Shown here in pieces: positions 55,558-63,338 of a DNA stretch of 64,000 nt; within the stretch, counting starts at the first letter, position 1; each line of letters begins with the position of its first letter. The notes under the pieces were generated by a model, which saw nothing but the letters and a program-made list of their open reading frames with translations, did not search any database and was not told the origin of the DNA. The position numbers and the translations under genes were made by a program. The stretch is from Palleronia marisminoris (GTDB taxonomy: Bacteria; Pseudomonadota; Alphaproteobacteria; Rhodobacterales; Rhodobacteraceae): assembly GCF_900172315.1 (NCBI RefSeq), contig NZ_FWFV01000007.1, positions 124,001-188,000 on the forward strand, written 5' to 3'.

Positions 55558-56670
55558 TCAACTGCGCGACGCGCTCGCGGACCCGGTATCGCCGTCCGGA
55601 ACGGCCGGTGCGAGCCCTGGCCCCGAGACCAGCGTACAGCCCATTGCCGAGAGCATCTGGGCCGTTTTGCGCGAGCCCACGCCATCCGCATGGACTTCTG
55701 CCCCGGTTTCGGCCGCGCGCGCGAGGATCGTGGCCACCTGGCGCCGGGCCGCCTCGTCCGCGTCCATGTCGCGCACCATTTCTGCCGGCAGCCAGTGCGG
55801 ACCCGCCCCGACCTGCGCGACCGTCGGGGCCTCGGTCGAGACCGTGCATCCCGTGGCCAGAAGGGCGGCTTCGGTGGCAGGAGAGAGGCCGGCGCCGACA
55901 CGCAGCGTCACGCGCTCGGGCAGGATGTCGCACCCGTCGAGGCCGAAGACCAGCGCGAAGGCCATGTCGGGATCCGCCGCGAGATCGTCGGGCAGGGGCA
56001 GGCTCAACCGCGCACCGCTATCGCCGTCGAGCATCCGGGCGCCGCTTCGCAGCCTGGCCAGGAACAGGTGGCGCGCGACCTCGGGCGAAGCGGGCCTGCG
56101 GTCCTCGACATCGGGCGGGGCGACGGGCTCGACCGCGACAAGCTCGTGCCGTTCGGCGCAGAGGATCGGCAGCGCCTCGAACGGGATCGCCGCGGCTTCG
56201 GCGGCAAGGGCGCGCGGCGGGGCGTGGTCGTCGATGAAGAGAACGACGTTCTCGGACTTCGCACGCGCAAGGGCGCGTTCTGCACGGTTGAGATGATCCT
56301 CGGGCCACGCGCCGGCCCCCGTCCGCGTCGCGCCCATCCGCACCGAGCCGCACCGATCTTCAAGCACGACCTGCGCGCGGCAAAGCCAACGGGCGAACTC
56401 GGCATCCCGCCCCGGCGCGTCGAGGTGAACGGCGAACCGGTCTTCGCCGGCAATCACCTGGTCCCGCCGGCAGATCAGGTCGCCCGCCAGCACGGCCGGG
56501 TCCAGCCCGCTTCCTTCGAACAGCACGAGCGCGCCCGACCGCCCCGAGATGGCGTCGATGACCCGGTCGCGAAGACCGACGACTGGCGGCCGCTCCCGCA
56601 CGAGGCGCACCCGCCCGAACACCGCTCCGAAGGCGGCCAGACTTAGGCAGGCGATCAGGATGGCGGTCAT
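55558..56670 (-). CDS. Degenerate GGDEF-EAL-like membrane protein
   Basis: A 370-residue protein with an N-terminal membrane helix (residues 3-19). About residues 35-147 follow the GGDEF pattern, with AGEDRF at 74-79 in place of GGDEF and the late ALARAKSENVV helix. About 165-360 follow the EAL pattern: EPV at 181-183 where EAL should be, no DDFGTG or KID motif, and a recognisable ADGVGSRKTAQMLSAMGC end. It should be inactive as cyclase or phosphodiesterase and may bind c-di-GMP or a protein partner, if anything. Family assignment is by pattern only. Confidence 0.6.
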   Translation of the reverse strand: MTAILIACLSLAAFGAVFGRVRLVRERPPVVGLRDRVIDAISGRSGALVLFEGSGLDPAVLAGDLICRRDQVIAGEDRFAVHLDAPGRDAEFARWLCRAQVVLEDRCGSVRMGATRTGAGAWPEDHLNRAERALARAKSENVVLFIDDHAPPRALAAEAAAIPFEALPILCAERHELVAVEPVAPPDVEDRRPASPEVARHLFLARLRSGARMLDGDSGARLSLPLPDDLAADPDMAFALVFGLDGCDILPERVTLRVGAGLSPATEAALLATGCTVSTEAPTVAQVGAGPHWLPAEMVRDMDADEAARRQVATILARAAETGAEVHADGVGSRKTAQMLSAMGCTLVSGPGLAPAVPDGDTGSASASRS

Positions 56671-56722
56671 CGGTGGTCTCCCCGGGTCTGGGGCACCGTA
56701 CGGACCGATCGTAAGCGTCGGG

Positions 56723-57559
56723 TTAAGACTCGGCCGGTTTCACGTCGAGCCCGGCGAAATCGAACAGCGCCGGGTCGAGCAGGTGCGACGGCCGCGTGTT
56801 CATCAGCGCCCGGAACATCACCTGCCGCCGACCGGGCGAGTTCTTCTCCCACCCGTCGAGGATCTGCTTCACCTGTTGGCGTTGCAGCCCGTCCTGGCTG
56901 CCGCAGAGGTCGCAGGGGATGATCGGGTACTGCATGGCACGGGCGAACCGCTCGCAATCCTCTTCGGCCACGTGCGCAAGCGGGCGCAGCACGAACAGGT
57001 CGCCCTCTTCGTTGACCAGCTTGGGCGGCATCGTCGCCAGCCGCCCGCCATGGAAGAGGTTCATGAAGAACGTCTCGAGGATGTCGTCGCGGTGATGGCC
57101 CAGCACGACTGCGGAACAGCCCTCCTCGCCGGCGATCCGATACAGGTTCCCCCGCCGCAGCCGCGAGCACAGCGCGCAGAAGGTCCGCCCCTGGGGCACC
57201 TTGTCCATGACGATGGAATAGGTGTCCTGGTACTCGATCCGGTGGGGCACGCCCATCCGCTCGAGGAACTCGGGCAGCACAGTCGCGGGAAAGCCCGGCT
57301 GCCCCTGGTCGAGGTTGCAGGCCAGGATCTCGACCGGCAGCAGGCCGCGCCATTGCAGCTCGGTCAGCGCGGCCAGCAGCGTATAGCTGTCCTTGCCGCC
57401 CGACAGGCACACCAGCCAGCGGTCGCCCGGCCGCACCATGCCATATTGCTCGACCGCCTCGCGCGTGTTCTGCACGATGCGCTTGCGGAGCTTCTTGAAC
57501 TCCGTCGTCTTGGGTGCACCGTGAAAGAGCGCATGGATATCGTCGGTCTCGTCGAGCAT
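56723..57559 (-). CDS. ttcA: tRNA 2-thiocytidine synthetase TtcA
   Basis: A 278-residue PP-loop protein with SGGKDS in the N-terminal part and two CxxC pairs, CALC and CDLC, that bind an iron-sulfur cluster. It thiolates C32 of tRNA. The [11 protein letters not shown] motif is also present. It is 52 bases upstream of the degenerate GGDEF-EAL gene on the same strand. Confidence 0.95.
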   Translation of the reverse strand: MLDETDDIHALFHGAPKTTEFKKLRKRIVQNTREAVEQYGMVRPGDRWLVCLSGGKDSYTLLAALTELQWRGLLPVEILACNLDQGQPGFPATVLPEFLERMGVPHRIEYQDTYSIVMDKVPQGRTFCALCSRLRRGNLYRIAGEEGCSAVVLGHHRDDILETFFMNLFHGGRLATMPPKLVNEEGDLFVLRPLAHVAEEDCERFARAMQYPIIPCDLCGSQDGLQRQQVKQILDGWEKNSPGRRQVMFRALMNTRPSHLLDPALFDFAGLDVKPAES

Positions 57560-57607
57560 GGCCGCGAATTACGCTATTCTCGCGCCGAGGCAAAGGAGGG
57601 TCGCACC

Positions 57608-58132
57608 GTGTTCACGAACCCGTATCCCGACGGCCCCGGCGCGCTGACGGGATTTCGCTACCTGACGGCGCTCGCGCTGATCCGGCCGAGGGCGCAGCTG
57701 CTCGAGCGGTTGGGCGAGGACGGCGACTACATCCTCGCGCGGGACTACGATGTCGAGGTCGTGGTGGACGGCGAGGCGCGCGCGATCACCGCGCCGCGGG
57801 GGCTGATCACCGACCTGACCTCGGTCCCGTGGATCTTCCGCTGGTACGTGGGGCGGGTCGGGCCGTGGCTGGAGGCCGCGATCATTCACGACTGGCTCTA
57901 TGTCGCGTGGCAGGTCGTGGGGCGCAGGCCCAGCGAGGCGGATCGCGCCTTCGCCGACCGGGTGATGCTGGCCGCGATGGAGGCAGCGGGCGTCAGTCCC
58001 CTGCGGCGGCGCGCGATCTACCTGTCGGTGCGGCTGTTCGGCGGGCGCACGTTTTTCGAAAGGAACGACCGGCTCTTCGCGGACCTCGGGGACGACGCCT
58101 ACGATGTGCCGATGGTGCTGCCGGTCTCGTGA
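57608..58132 (+). CDS. DUF1353 protein
   Basis: A 174-residue protein with the DUF1353 core: ARAITAPRGLITDLTSVPWIFRWYV, AAIIHDWLYVAWQVVGRRPSEADRAFADRVML. Members also occur in phage genomes; function unknown. The start is GTG at 57608 with an AAGGAGG site eight bases upstream. Divergent from ttcA. Confidence 0.85.
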   Translation: MFTNPYPDGPGALTGFRYLTALALIRPRAQLLERLGEDGDYILARDYDVEVVVDGEARAITAPRGLITDLTSVPWIFRWYVGRVGPWLEAAIIHDWLYVAWQVVGRRPSEADRAFADRVMLAAMEAAGVSPLRRRAIYLSVRLFGGRTFFERNDRLFADLGDDAYDVPMVLPVS

Positions 58133-58133
58133 C

Positions 58134-58160
58134 GCGCGCCCGGCACGGGGCCGGGCGCGC
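58134..58160. terminator. Bidirectional terminator-like hairpin
   Basis: A perfect 11-bp GC stem (58134-58144 with 58150-58160) and five-base loop right after the DUF1353 stop, followed by CTTCTCT on the plus strand. It separates the DUF1353 gene from the convergent small ORF. Confidence 0.6.
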
Positions 58161-58165
58161 CTTCT

Positions 58166-58384
58166 CTACCGCAGCAAATCCCATCCCGTGGCGGGCGGGT
58201 CGATGCGCGGCAAGCCGATATCCCTGCGCAGGTGGTTCGGCAGGTGGTCCGCGCTCGGCAGCGGCTTTTGCCGCGGCGCGAGGACCGCGCGCAGCGCAAG
58301 CAGGAAAACGCGCCTTGCGCCGAATTCGGCGATCGCCGCGTCGATGACGGAGGACGGAGTCCGGACAGTCTGGATCATGCACAT
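58166..58384 (-). CDS. Small DUF1127-like protein
   Basis: A 72-residue protein with AAIAEFGARRVFLLALRAVLAPRQ and then DHLPNHLRRDIGLPRIDP, where the LRRDIGL stretch is the DUF1127 signature. Such small arginine-rich proteins can bind RNA in alphaproteobacteria (CcaF1-type). The start is ATG at 58384 or, two codons in, at 58378. The 281-bp region upstream to yidD shows no convincing gene. Confidence 0.65.
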   Translation of the reverse strand: MCMIQTVRTPSSVIDAAIAEFGARRVFLLALRAVLAPRQKPLPSADHLPNHLRRDIGLPRIDPPATGWDLLR

Positions 58385-58665
58385 ACCGGCCCCTTTGTGC
58401 GGGGCCGCCTCTGGTTTGGATGATTGGGAATGACCACGGGCGATGTTCCCGGCGGGGCCGGGCAACAACGGTTCAGCGGTCGGAAGTGGCCCCGAGGGGC
58501 GGTCGGCTCAGCCCGCGAGGGGGCGGAGCGTATACCCGAGCCAAGGGGACATCATGCGTCGGAATCCTGCCATCATGCGCCCCCTTCTCTAACGTGATTC
58601 GCCTAGGTGACTTTGCGTAACACAGCCCTGCGCGCGAGGCGCATCAAATTTTCACAGCAGGGTGA

Positions 58666-58908
58666 TCAGCGATGCGAATTGCTCTGCCTCGGCGGAACGG
58701 GGTCCACGCCTGAACCGCCCCAGGGGTGGCACCGGCCGATGCGGCGCAGCGCCAGCCAGCCGCCGCGGACGGCGCCGTGGATCTGAAGCGCTTCGAGCGC
58801 GTAGGCAGAGCATGTGGGGTGATAGCGGCAGTTGAACCCGACCCAGGGCGACAGGATCAGGCGGTAGGCCCGGACGGGCAGGGCGAGCAGGTGTGCCGCA
58901 GGGCTCAC
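58666..58908 (-). CDS. yidD: Membrane protein insertion efficiency factor YidD
   Basis: An 80-residue protein with the YidD core: [63 protein letters not shown]. It helps YidC-dependent membrane insertion. Its start overlaps the rnpA stop (ATGA). Confidence 0.95.
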   Translation of the reverse strand: MSPAAHLLALPVRAYRLILSPWVGFNCRYHPTCSAYALEALQIHGAVRGGWLALRRIGRCHPWGGSGVDPVPPRQSNSHR

Positions 58909-59279
58909 CTGTGGGCCTTCTCGACGGCGCGGGCGAACTCGGTCCGCAGCTCGGCGAAGTCGGTGGTGGCCGTGGCGTCGCGGCGGCCGATCAGCACGTA
59001 GTCCCAGCCGGGGCGGGCCAGCGCCGGCAGGTCAAGCCGCGCAACCTCGCGCAGCCGTCGCTTGGCGCGGTTGCGGGCCACGGCGTTGCCGACCTTCTTG
59101 GAACAGGTGAAGCCGACCCGCACCGGGCCATCTTCCTCGCGGTCGCGCGCCTGGAGCATGAAGGACGAGGCGCGGACCACCCGCGCACGGGCGGCGCGCA
59201 GAAAGTCGGCGCGCTGTTTCAGGCGCTCCAACGGCAAAGACCCGCCGGGCGCGGGCGCGGCGGGCTGATTGTCGGTCAT
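58905..59279 (-). CDS. rnpA: Ribonuclease P protein component
   Basis: A 124-residue basic protein with the RnpA motif [24 protein letters not shown]. It assists the RNase P RNA in tRNA maturation; the RNA gene itself is not in the window. rpmH lies 10 bases upstream on the same strand. Confidence 0.94.
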   Translation of the reverse strand: MTDNQPAAPAPGGSLPLERLKQRADFLRAARARVVRASSFMLQARDREEDGPVRVGFTCSKKVGNAVARNRAKRRLREVARLDLPALARPGWDYVLIGRRDATATTDFAELRTEFARAVEKAHR

Positions 59280-59289
59280 GATCCTTGGA

Positions 59290-59424
59290 TCAGGCGGACA
59301 GCTTCTTCCGGCCCTGCGCGCGGCGGGCGTTCAGGATCTTGCGGCCGGCCTTGGTCGCCATGCGGGCGCGGAAACCGTGGCGCCGCTTGCGGACGAGGTT
59401 CGAGGGCTGGAACGTGCGCTTCAT
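59290..59424 (-). CDS. rpmH: 50S ribosomal protein L34
   Basis: A 44-residue basic protein with the complete L34 sequence pattern ([18 protein letters not shown], then [17 protein letters not shown]). It is first in the rpmH-rnpA-yidD operon and has the best promoter in the window upstream. Confidence 0.98.
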   Translation of the reverse strand: MKRTFQPSNLVRKRRHGFRARMATKAGRKILNARRAQGRKKLSA

Positions 59425-59504
59425 CGGTCACTCCCCATGAGTGGTCAGGGCGCCCGGAGCCTTCGTCAGGCCCGCATCGGCGCGGTCATTCGGATAAGGC
59501 TCGC

Positions 59505-59533
59505 GCCATAAGCGAGGCGCGGGACCCTGTCAA
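59505..59533 (-). promoter_or_regulatory. rpmH promoter
   Basis: On the minus strand: perfect TTGACA (59533-59528), 17-base spacer, TATGGC (59510-59505). The leader to the rpmH ATG is about 75 bases. Confidence 0.78.
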
Positions 59534-59669
59534 CACTTCGGAGCCTCGCGCGAATGTTTCAACCGCTCACCAAAGCCCCTCGCGCCTTCAATCGCGCGTG
59601 TGACGCCTCGCCGCAAGATGTGGAACCGGCCTAGGTCCATACCATTGACCCACGCGAGGACGAGGAACC

Positions 59670-60401
59670 ATGGCCGACACCGCGAAGACTGCCCCGAACC
59701 CCTGGCTCAGACGCCTGCCGATCCTCGTGATCGCCGTGGTCGCCCTGGTCGGCGCGTTCACCCTGGGCGATTGGGTCAGCTTCGACACGCTGGCCGATAA
59801 TCGCGAGCGCCTGTTGGCGTTCCGTGACGCGCACTATGTCTGGGCGGTCGGCGTCTTCATGCTGTGCTACGCGCTGATCGTCGCCTTCTCGCTGCCCGGG
59901 GCGACCCTGGCGACGCTGACCGGCGGCTTCCTGTTCTCGCTCTTTCCCGGTGTGCTTTACAACGTCACGGCAGCCACGATCGGCGCGGTCGGCATCTTCC
60001 TTGCGGCGCGCTGGGGGCTCGGCGACCGGCTCGAGGCGCGGATGAACGCGAGCGAGGGCATGATCCGCCGCATCAAGGAGGGCATCGACGAGAATCAGTG
60101 GTCGATGCTGTTCCTCGTCCGCCTGGTCCCCGCGGTGCCGTTCTTCGTCGCCAACCTCGTGCCCGCCTTCATGGGCGTCCCGCTCTGGCGCTACGCGGTC
60201 ACGACCTTCTTCGGGATCATGCCGGGGGCACTGGTGTTCACCTCGGTCGGCGCGGGGCTGGGCGAGGTGTTCGCGCGGGGCGAGACGCCCGACCTGTCGA
60301 TCATCTTCGCGCCCGAGATCCTGTTGCCGATCCTCGGCCTCTGCCTTCTCGCGGCGTCACCCATCATCCTCAAGGCCGTGCGCGGCCGGAAAGGGGTCTG
60401 A
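59670..60401 (+). CDS. TVP38/TMEM64 (VTT domain) membrane protein
   Basis: A 243-residue protein with five or six helices and the VTT motif LATLTGGFLFSLFPGVLYNVTAATIGAVGIFLAARWGLG, then FLVRLVPAVPFFVANLVPAFMGVPLWRYAVTTFFGIMPG. DedA/VTT proteins are linked to lipid scrambling. It is directly followed by the oxidoreductase gene (3-base gap), a pairing seen in many bacteria. Confidence 0.92.
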   Translation: MADTAKTAPNPWLRRLPILVIAVVALVGAFTLGDWVSFDTLADNRERLLAFRDAHYVWAVGVFMLCYALIVAFSLPGATLATLTGGFLFSLFPGVLYNVTAATIGAVGIFLAARWGLGDRLEARMNASEGMIRRIKEGIDENQWSMLFLVRLVPAVPFFVANLVPAFMGVPLWRYAVTTFFGIMPGALVFTSVGAGLGEVFARGETPDLSIIFAPEILLPILGLCLLAASPIILKAVRGRKGV

Positions 60402-60404
60402 CCC

Positions 60405-61820
60405 ATGGAAAAGATCACCTGCGACGTCTGCATCATCGGCGCCGGCTCGGGCGGCCTGTCCGTCGCCGCGGGCGCCGCGCAGATGGGCGCGAACGTCGTC
60501 CTGATCGAGGGGCACAAGATGGGCGGCGACTGCCTTAACTACGGCTGCGTCCCGTCGAAATCCCTGATCGCCAGCGCCGCGCGTGCCTACGGCATGGCGC
60601 ACTCGGACCCTTTCGGCATCGCCTCCGTCGAGCCGCAGATCGACTACGGCGCCACGAAAGATCACGTCGCCCGCGCCATCGAGGCCATCGCGCCGATGGA
60701 CAGCCAGGAGCGGTTCGAGGGCTTCGGCGTCCGCGTCATCCGCGAATGGGCGCGCTTCACCGGCGAGCGCACCATCGCCACCGACAGCCATGAGATCACC
60801 GCCCGCCGCATCGTCATCGCCACCGGGTCGCGCCCCCTCGTCCCGCCGATGGAGGGGCTGGACGGCGTCGACTACCTCACGAACGAGACGATCTTCGACC
60901 TGCGCGAGCGCCCCGACCACCTGCTGATCATCGGCGGCGGCAATGTCGGCATGGAACTGGCGCAGGCTCACCGGCGCCTCGGCTCGAAGGTCACGGTGAT
61001 CGGGGGCTCGAAGGCCCTGCCCAAGGACGATCCCGAGGCGTCGGCCGTCGTGCTGGACCAGCTTCGCCAAGAAGGGGTCGAGATCGTCGAGGGCCAGCAC
61101 GCCAAGCGCGTCAGCAAGGGCCCCGAGGGCATCAGGGTCGAGACGGATGACGGCAGCTACACCGGCTCGCATCTTCTGGTCGCCGTGGGGCGCAGCGTGA
61201 ACCTCGACCGGCTGGACCTCGGTGCAGGCAACGTCGCCCATGACAAGGCGGTCACGGTTGACGACCGCCTGCGCTCAACCACCAACAAGCGTGTCTTCGC
61301 GATCGGCGATGCGGCGGGGCGGATGCAGTTCACCCACGTCGCGGGCTACCATGCCGGCGTCGTCGTCCCGCAGATCATGTTCGGCGTGCCCTCGAAGGCC
61401 AGGCAGAACCACATCCCCTGGTGCACCTACACGGACCCCGAACTCGCCCAGGTCGGCCTGACCGAGGCGCAGGCGCGCGAGAAGCACGGCGACAAGCTGC
61501 GGGTCGTGCGGTTCAACTACGACGAGAACGACCGCGCCAACGCGACGGGCCAGACGACCGGCTTCGTCAAGGTCTCGGTCGTGGGGGGCAAGCCGGTGGG
61601 TGCCACCATCGTCGGCGCCGAGGCCGGAGAGTTGATCTCGACCTGGGCGCTGGCCATCGCCAACGGGCTCAAGATGCGCGCGATCTCGAACACCGTGCTG
61701 CCTTATCCCACGCTGACCGAAATCAACAAGCGCGCGGCCGGTGCCTACTTCTCGCCAATCCTGTTCGAGAACGATAAGGTCAAGCGCGTGGTGCGGCTGG
61801 TCCAGAGGTATCTGCCATGA
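60405..61820 (+). CDS. Class I pyridine nucleotide-disulphide oxidoreductase (MerA/Lpd-like)
   Basis: A 471-residue flavoprotein: FAD loop IIGAGSGGLS, redox pair Cys43 and Cys48 in GGDCLNYGCVPSK, NAD loop IIGGGNVGMELA, FAIGDAAGR, and the dimerisation domain. The C-terminal catalytic His of dihydrolipoamide dehydrogenase (HPTxxE) is replaced: the text is LPYPTLTE. It lacks the N-terminal MerA domain. Substrate unknown. Cotranscribed with the TVP38 gene. Confidence 0.9.
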   Translation: MEKITCDVCIIGAGSGGLSVAAGAAQMGANVVLIEGHKMGGDCLNYGCVPSKSLIASAARAYGMAHSDPFGIASVEPQIDYGATKDHVARAIEAIAPMDSQERFEGFGVRVIREWARFTGERTIATDSHEITARRIVIATGSRPLVPPMEGLDGVDYLTNETIFDLRERPDHLLIIGGGNVGMELAQAHRRLGSKVTVIGGSKALPKDDPEASAVVLDQLRQEGVEIVEGQHAKRVSKGPEGIRVETDDGSYTGSHLLVAVGRSVNLDRLDLGAGNVAHDKAVTVDDRLRSTTNKRVFAIGDAAGRMQFTHVAGYHAGVVVPQIMFGVPSKARQNHIPWCTYTDPELAQVGLTEAQAREKHGDKLRVVRFNYDENDRANATGQTTGFVKVSVVGGKPVGATIVGAEAGELISTWALAIANGLKMRAISNTVLPYPTLTEINKRAAGAYFSPILFENDKVKRVVRLVQRYLP

Positions 61821-61830
61821 GCGAGGGCCG

Positions 61831-63225
61831 ATGCTGAACACCCTTTCAGGCCGCTTCCTGATCCTGACGATCGGCTTCGTGATGCTGGCCGAGGTGCTGA
61901 TCTTCGTGCCCTCGGTCGCGCGCTTCCGCGAGGATTACCTGTCCTCGCGCCTCGAACGGGCGCAGATCGCGTCGCTGGCGCTGCTGGCGGGCGAGACGAT
62001 CTCGCCCGAGCTGGAACAGGAGCTTTTGCGCAACGCCGAGGTCTACAACGTCGTCCTCGTGCGCGACCAGACCCGGCAGCTTGCCCTCTCCTCCACCATC
62101 CCTGCGCCGATCTCGGACACCTACGACCTGCGCGACCCTGGCGGGCTGGAGCTGATCACCGACGCGATGCAGGCGCTGTTTTCGGGCGGCGACCGGGTGA
62201 TCCGGGTGATCGGCGCGCCGGTGCGCGAGGGCGGCGAGCTGATCGAGGTCACGATGGCCGCCGAACCCCTGCATGCCGCGATGATCGACTACGGCATCCG
62301 CATCCTGATCCTGTCGGCGCTGATCTCGATCGTCACCGCGTTGCTTCTTTTCGCGGCCGTGCGCCGCTTCCTGGTCAAGCCGATCCGAGGCGTGGTGGGC
62401 GCGATGCAAAGCTACGCCGCCGCCCCCGAAGACGCCCGCCGGATCATCCAGCCCACCGCCGGCGTGGACGAGCTGCGCCGCGCCGAGATCGCGCTGCAAT
62501 CCATGCAGACCCAGCTGACATCCGCCCTGCGCCAGAAAGAGCGTCTCGCCCAGCTTGGCGGCGCGGTCGCCAAGATCAGCCACGACCTGCGCAACGTGCT
62601 GACGACGGCCCAGCTTTTCGCCGACCGGATGGAGGGGTCGTCCGACCCCACCGTGTCGCGCCTGGCGCCCAAGCTCATCAGCTCGATCAGCCGCGCCATC
62701 TCGATCTGCGAATCCACGCTGGCCTTCGGAAAGGCCGAGGAACCACCCCCCCAGCTCACCCGCGTGATGCTGGCCGATCTCGTGTCGGACGTGCTTGACG
62801 GCGAGCGCCTCGCCACCGGAGACGCTGAAATCTCCTTCGCCGAGGATGTCCCCGCCGGCATGTCCCTGCGCGCCGACCCCGAACAGCTCTACCGCGTCCT
62901 GGGCAACCTCGTGCGCAACGCGCGCCAGGCGATGGTGTCGCAAGGCCGCCCGGGCGAGATCGCCATTTCCGCCGACGAGACCGAGGCCGACTGGACCATC
63001 CGCGTCACCGACACCGGCCCCGGCCTGCCCGAAAAGGCCCGCGCCCACCTGTTCCAGCCATTCCAGTCCGCCTCCAAGCGCGGCACGGGGCTGGGCCTTA
63101 CCATCGCCCAGGACCTCGTGCGCGGCCATGGCGGCGATCTGCGCCTGCTCGATACCGGCCCCGAAGGCACCGCCTTCGAAATCCGCCTGCCCAAGACCGT
63201 CATCCGCCTCGACGCGGCGGAATAG
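61831..63225 (+). CDS. Orphan sensor histidine kinase
   Basis: A 464-residue membrane kinase: helix 1 (about 8-27), a periplasmic sensor of about 120 residues, helix 2 (about 155-177), HAMP (178-230), H box with His251 (ISHDLRNVL), N box NLVRNARQAM, G1 DTGPGLP and G2 GTGLGL. No response regulator gene is adjacent. It follows the oxidoreductase gene by 10 bases, so it may share its transcript. Confidence 0.9.
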   Translation: MLNTLSGRFLILTIGFVMLAEVLIFVPSVARFREDYLSSRLERAQIASLALLAGETISPELEQELLRNAEVYNVVLVRDQTRQLALSSTIPAPISDTYDLRDPGGLELITDAMQALFSGGDRVIRVIGAPVREGGELIEVTMAAEPLHAAMIDYGIRILILSALISIVTALLLFAAVRRFLVKPIRGVVGAMQSYAAAPEDARRIIQPTAGVDELRRAEIALQSMQTQLTSALRQKERLAQLGGAVAKISHDLRNVLTTAQLFADRMEGSSDPTVSRLAPKLISSISRAISICESTLAFGKAEEPPPQLTRVMLADLVSDVLDGERLATGDAEISFAEDVPAGMSLRADPEQLYRVLGNLVRNARQAMVSQGRPGEIAISADETEADWTIRVTDTGPGLPEKARAHLFQPFQSASKRGTGLGLTIAQDLVRGHGGDLRLLDTGPEGTAFEIRLPKTVIRLDAAE

Positions 63226-63230
63226 GCTCC

Positions 63231-63281
63231 CTTCATCCTGCCCGAAATACTCCGGGGAGCGCGAGGGGCAGCGCCCCTCGT
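63231..63281 (+). repeat. Rhodobacterial intergenic palindromic repeat
   Basis: CTTCATCCTGCCCGAAATAC and TCCGGGGAG are followed by a hairpin with an 8-bp stem (63262-63269 with 63273-63280). This type of CCTGCCC-AAATACTCCGG plus GC hairpin element is, as I recall, repeated between genes in Rhodobacterales. Only one copy was noticed in the window. It may also end the kinase transcript. Confidence 0.55.
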
Positions 63282-63338
63282 TCCGCCCTCTCGACCTCGC
63301 CTCCGCTTCCGGTCACCTTGCGCCCAAAGGAGAGCCCG

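Noticed and set aside
58420-58620. A 66-codon plus-strand ORF in the gap before yidD
   Set aside because: Its arginine- and glycine-rich sequence has no binding site, no helix or domain pattern, and changes character along its length. I regard the 58385-58665 gap as non-coding.
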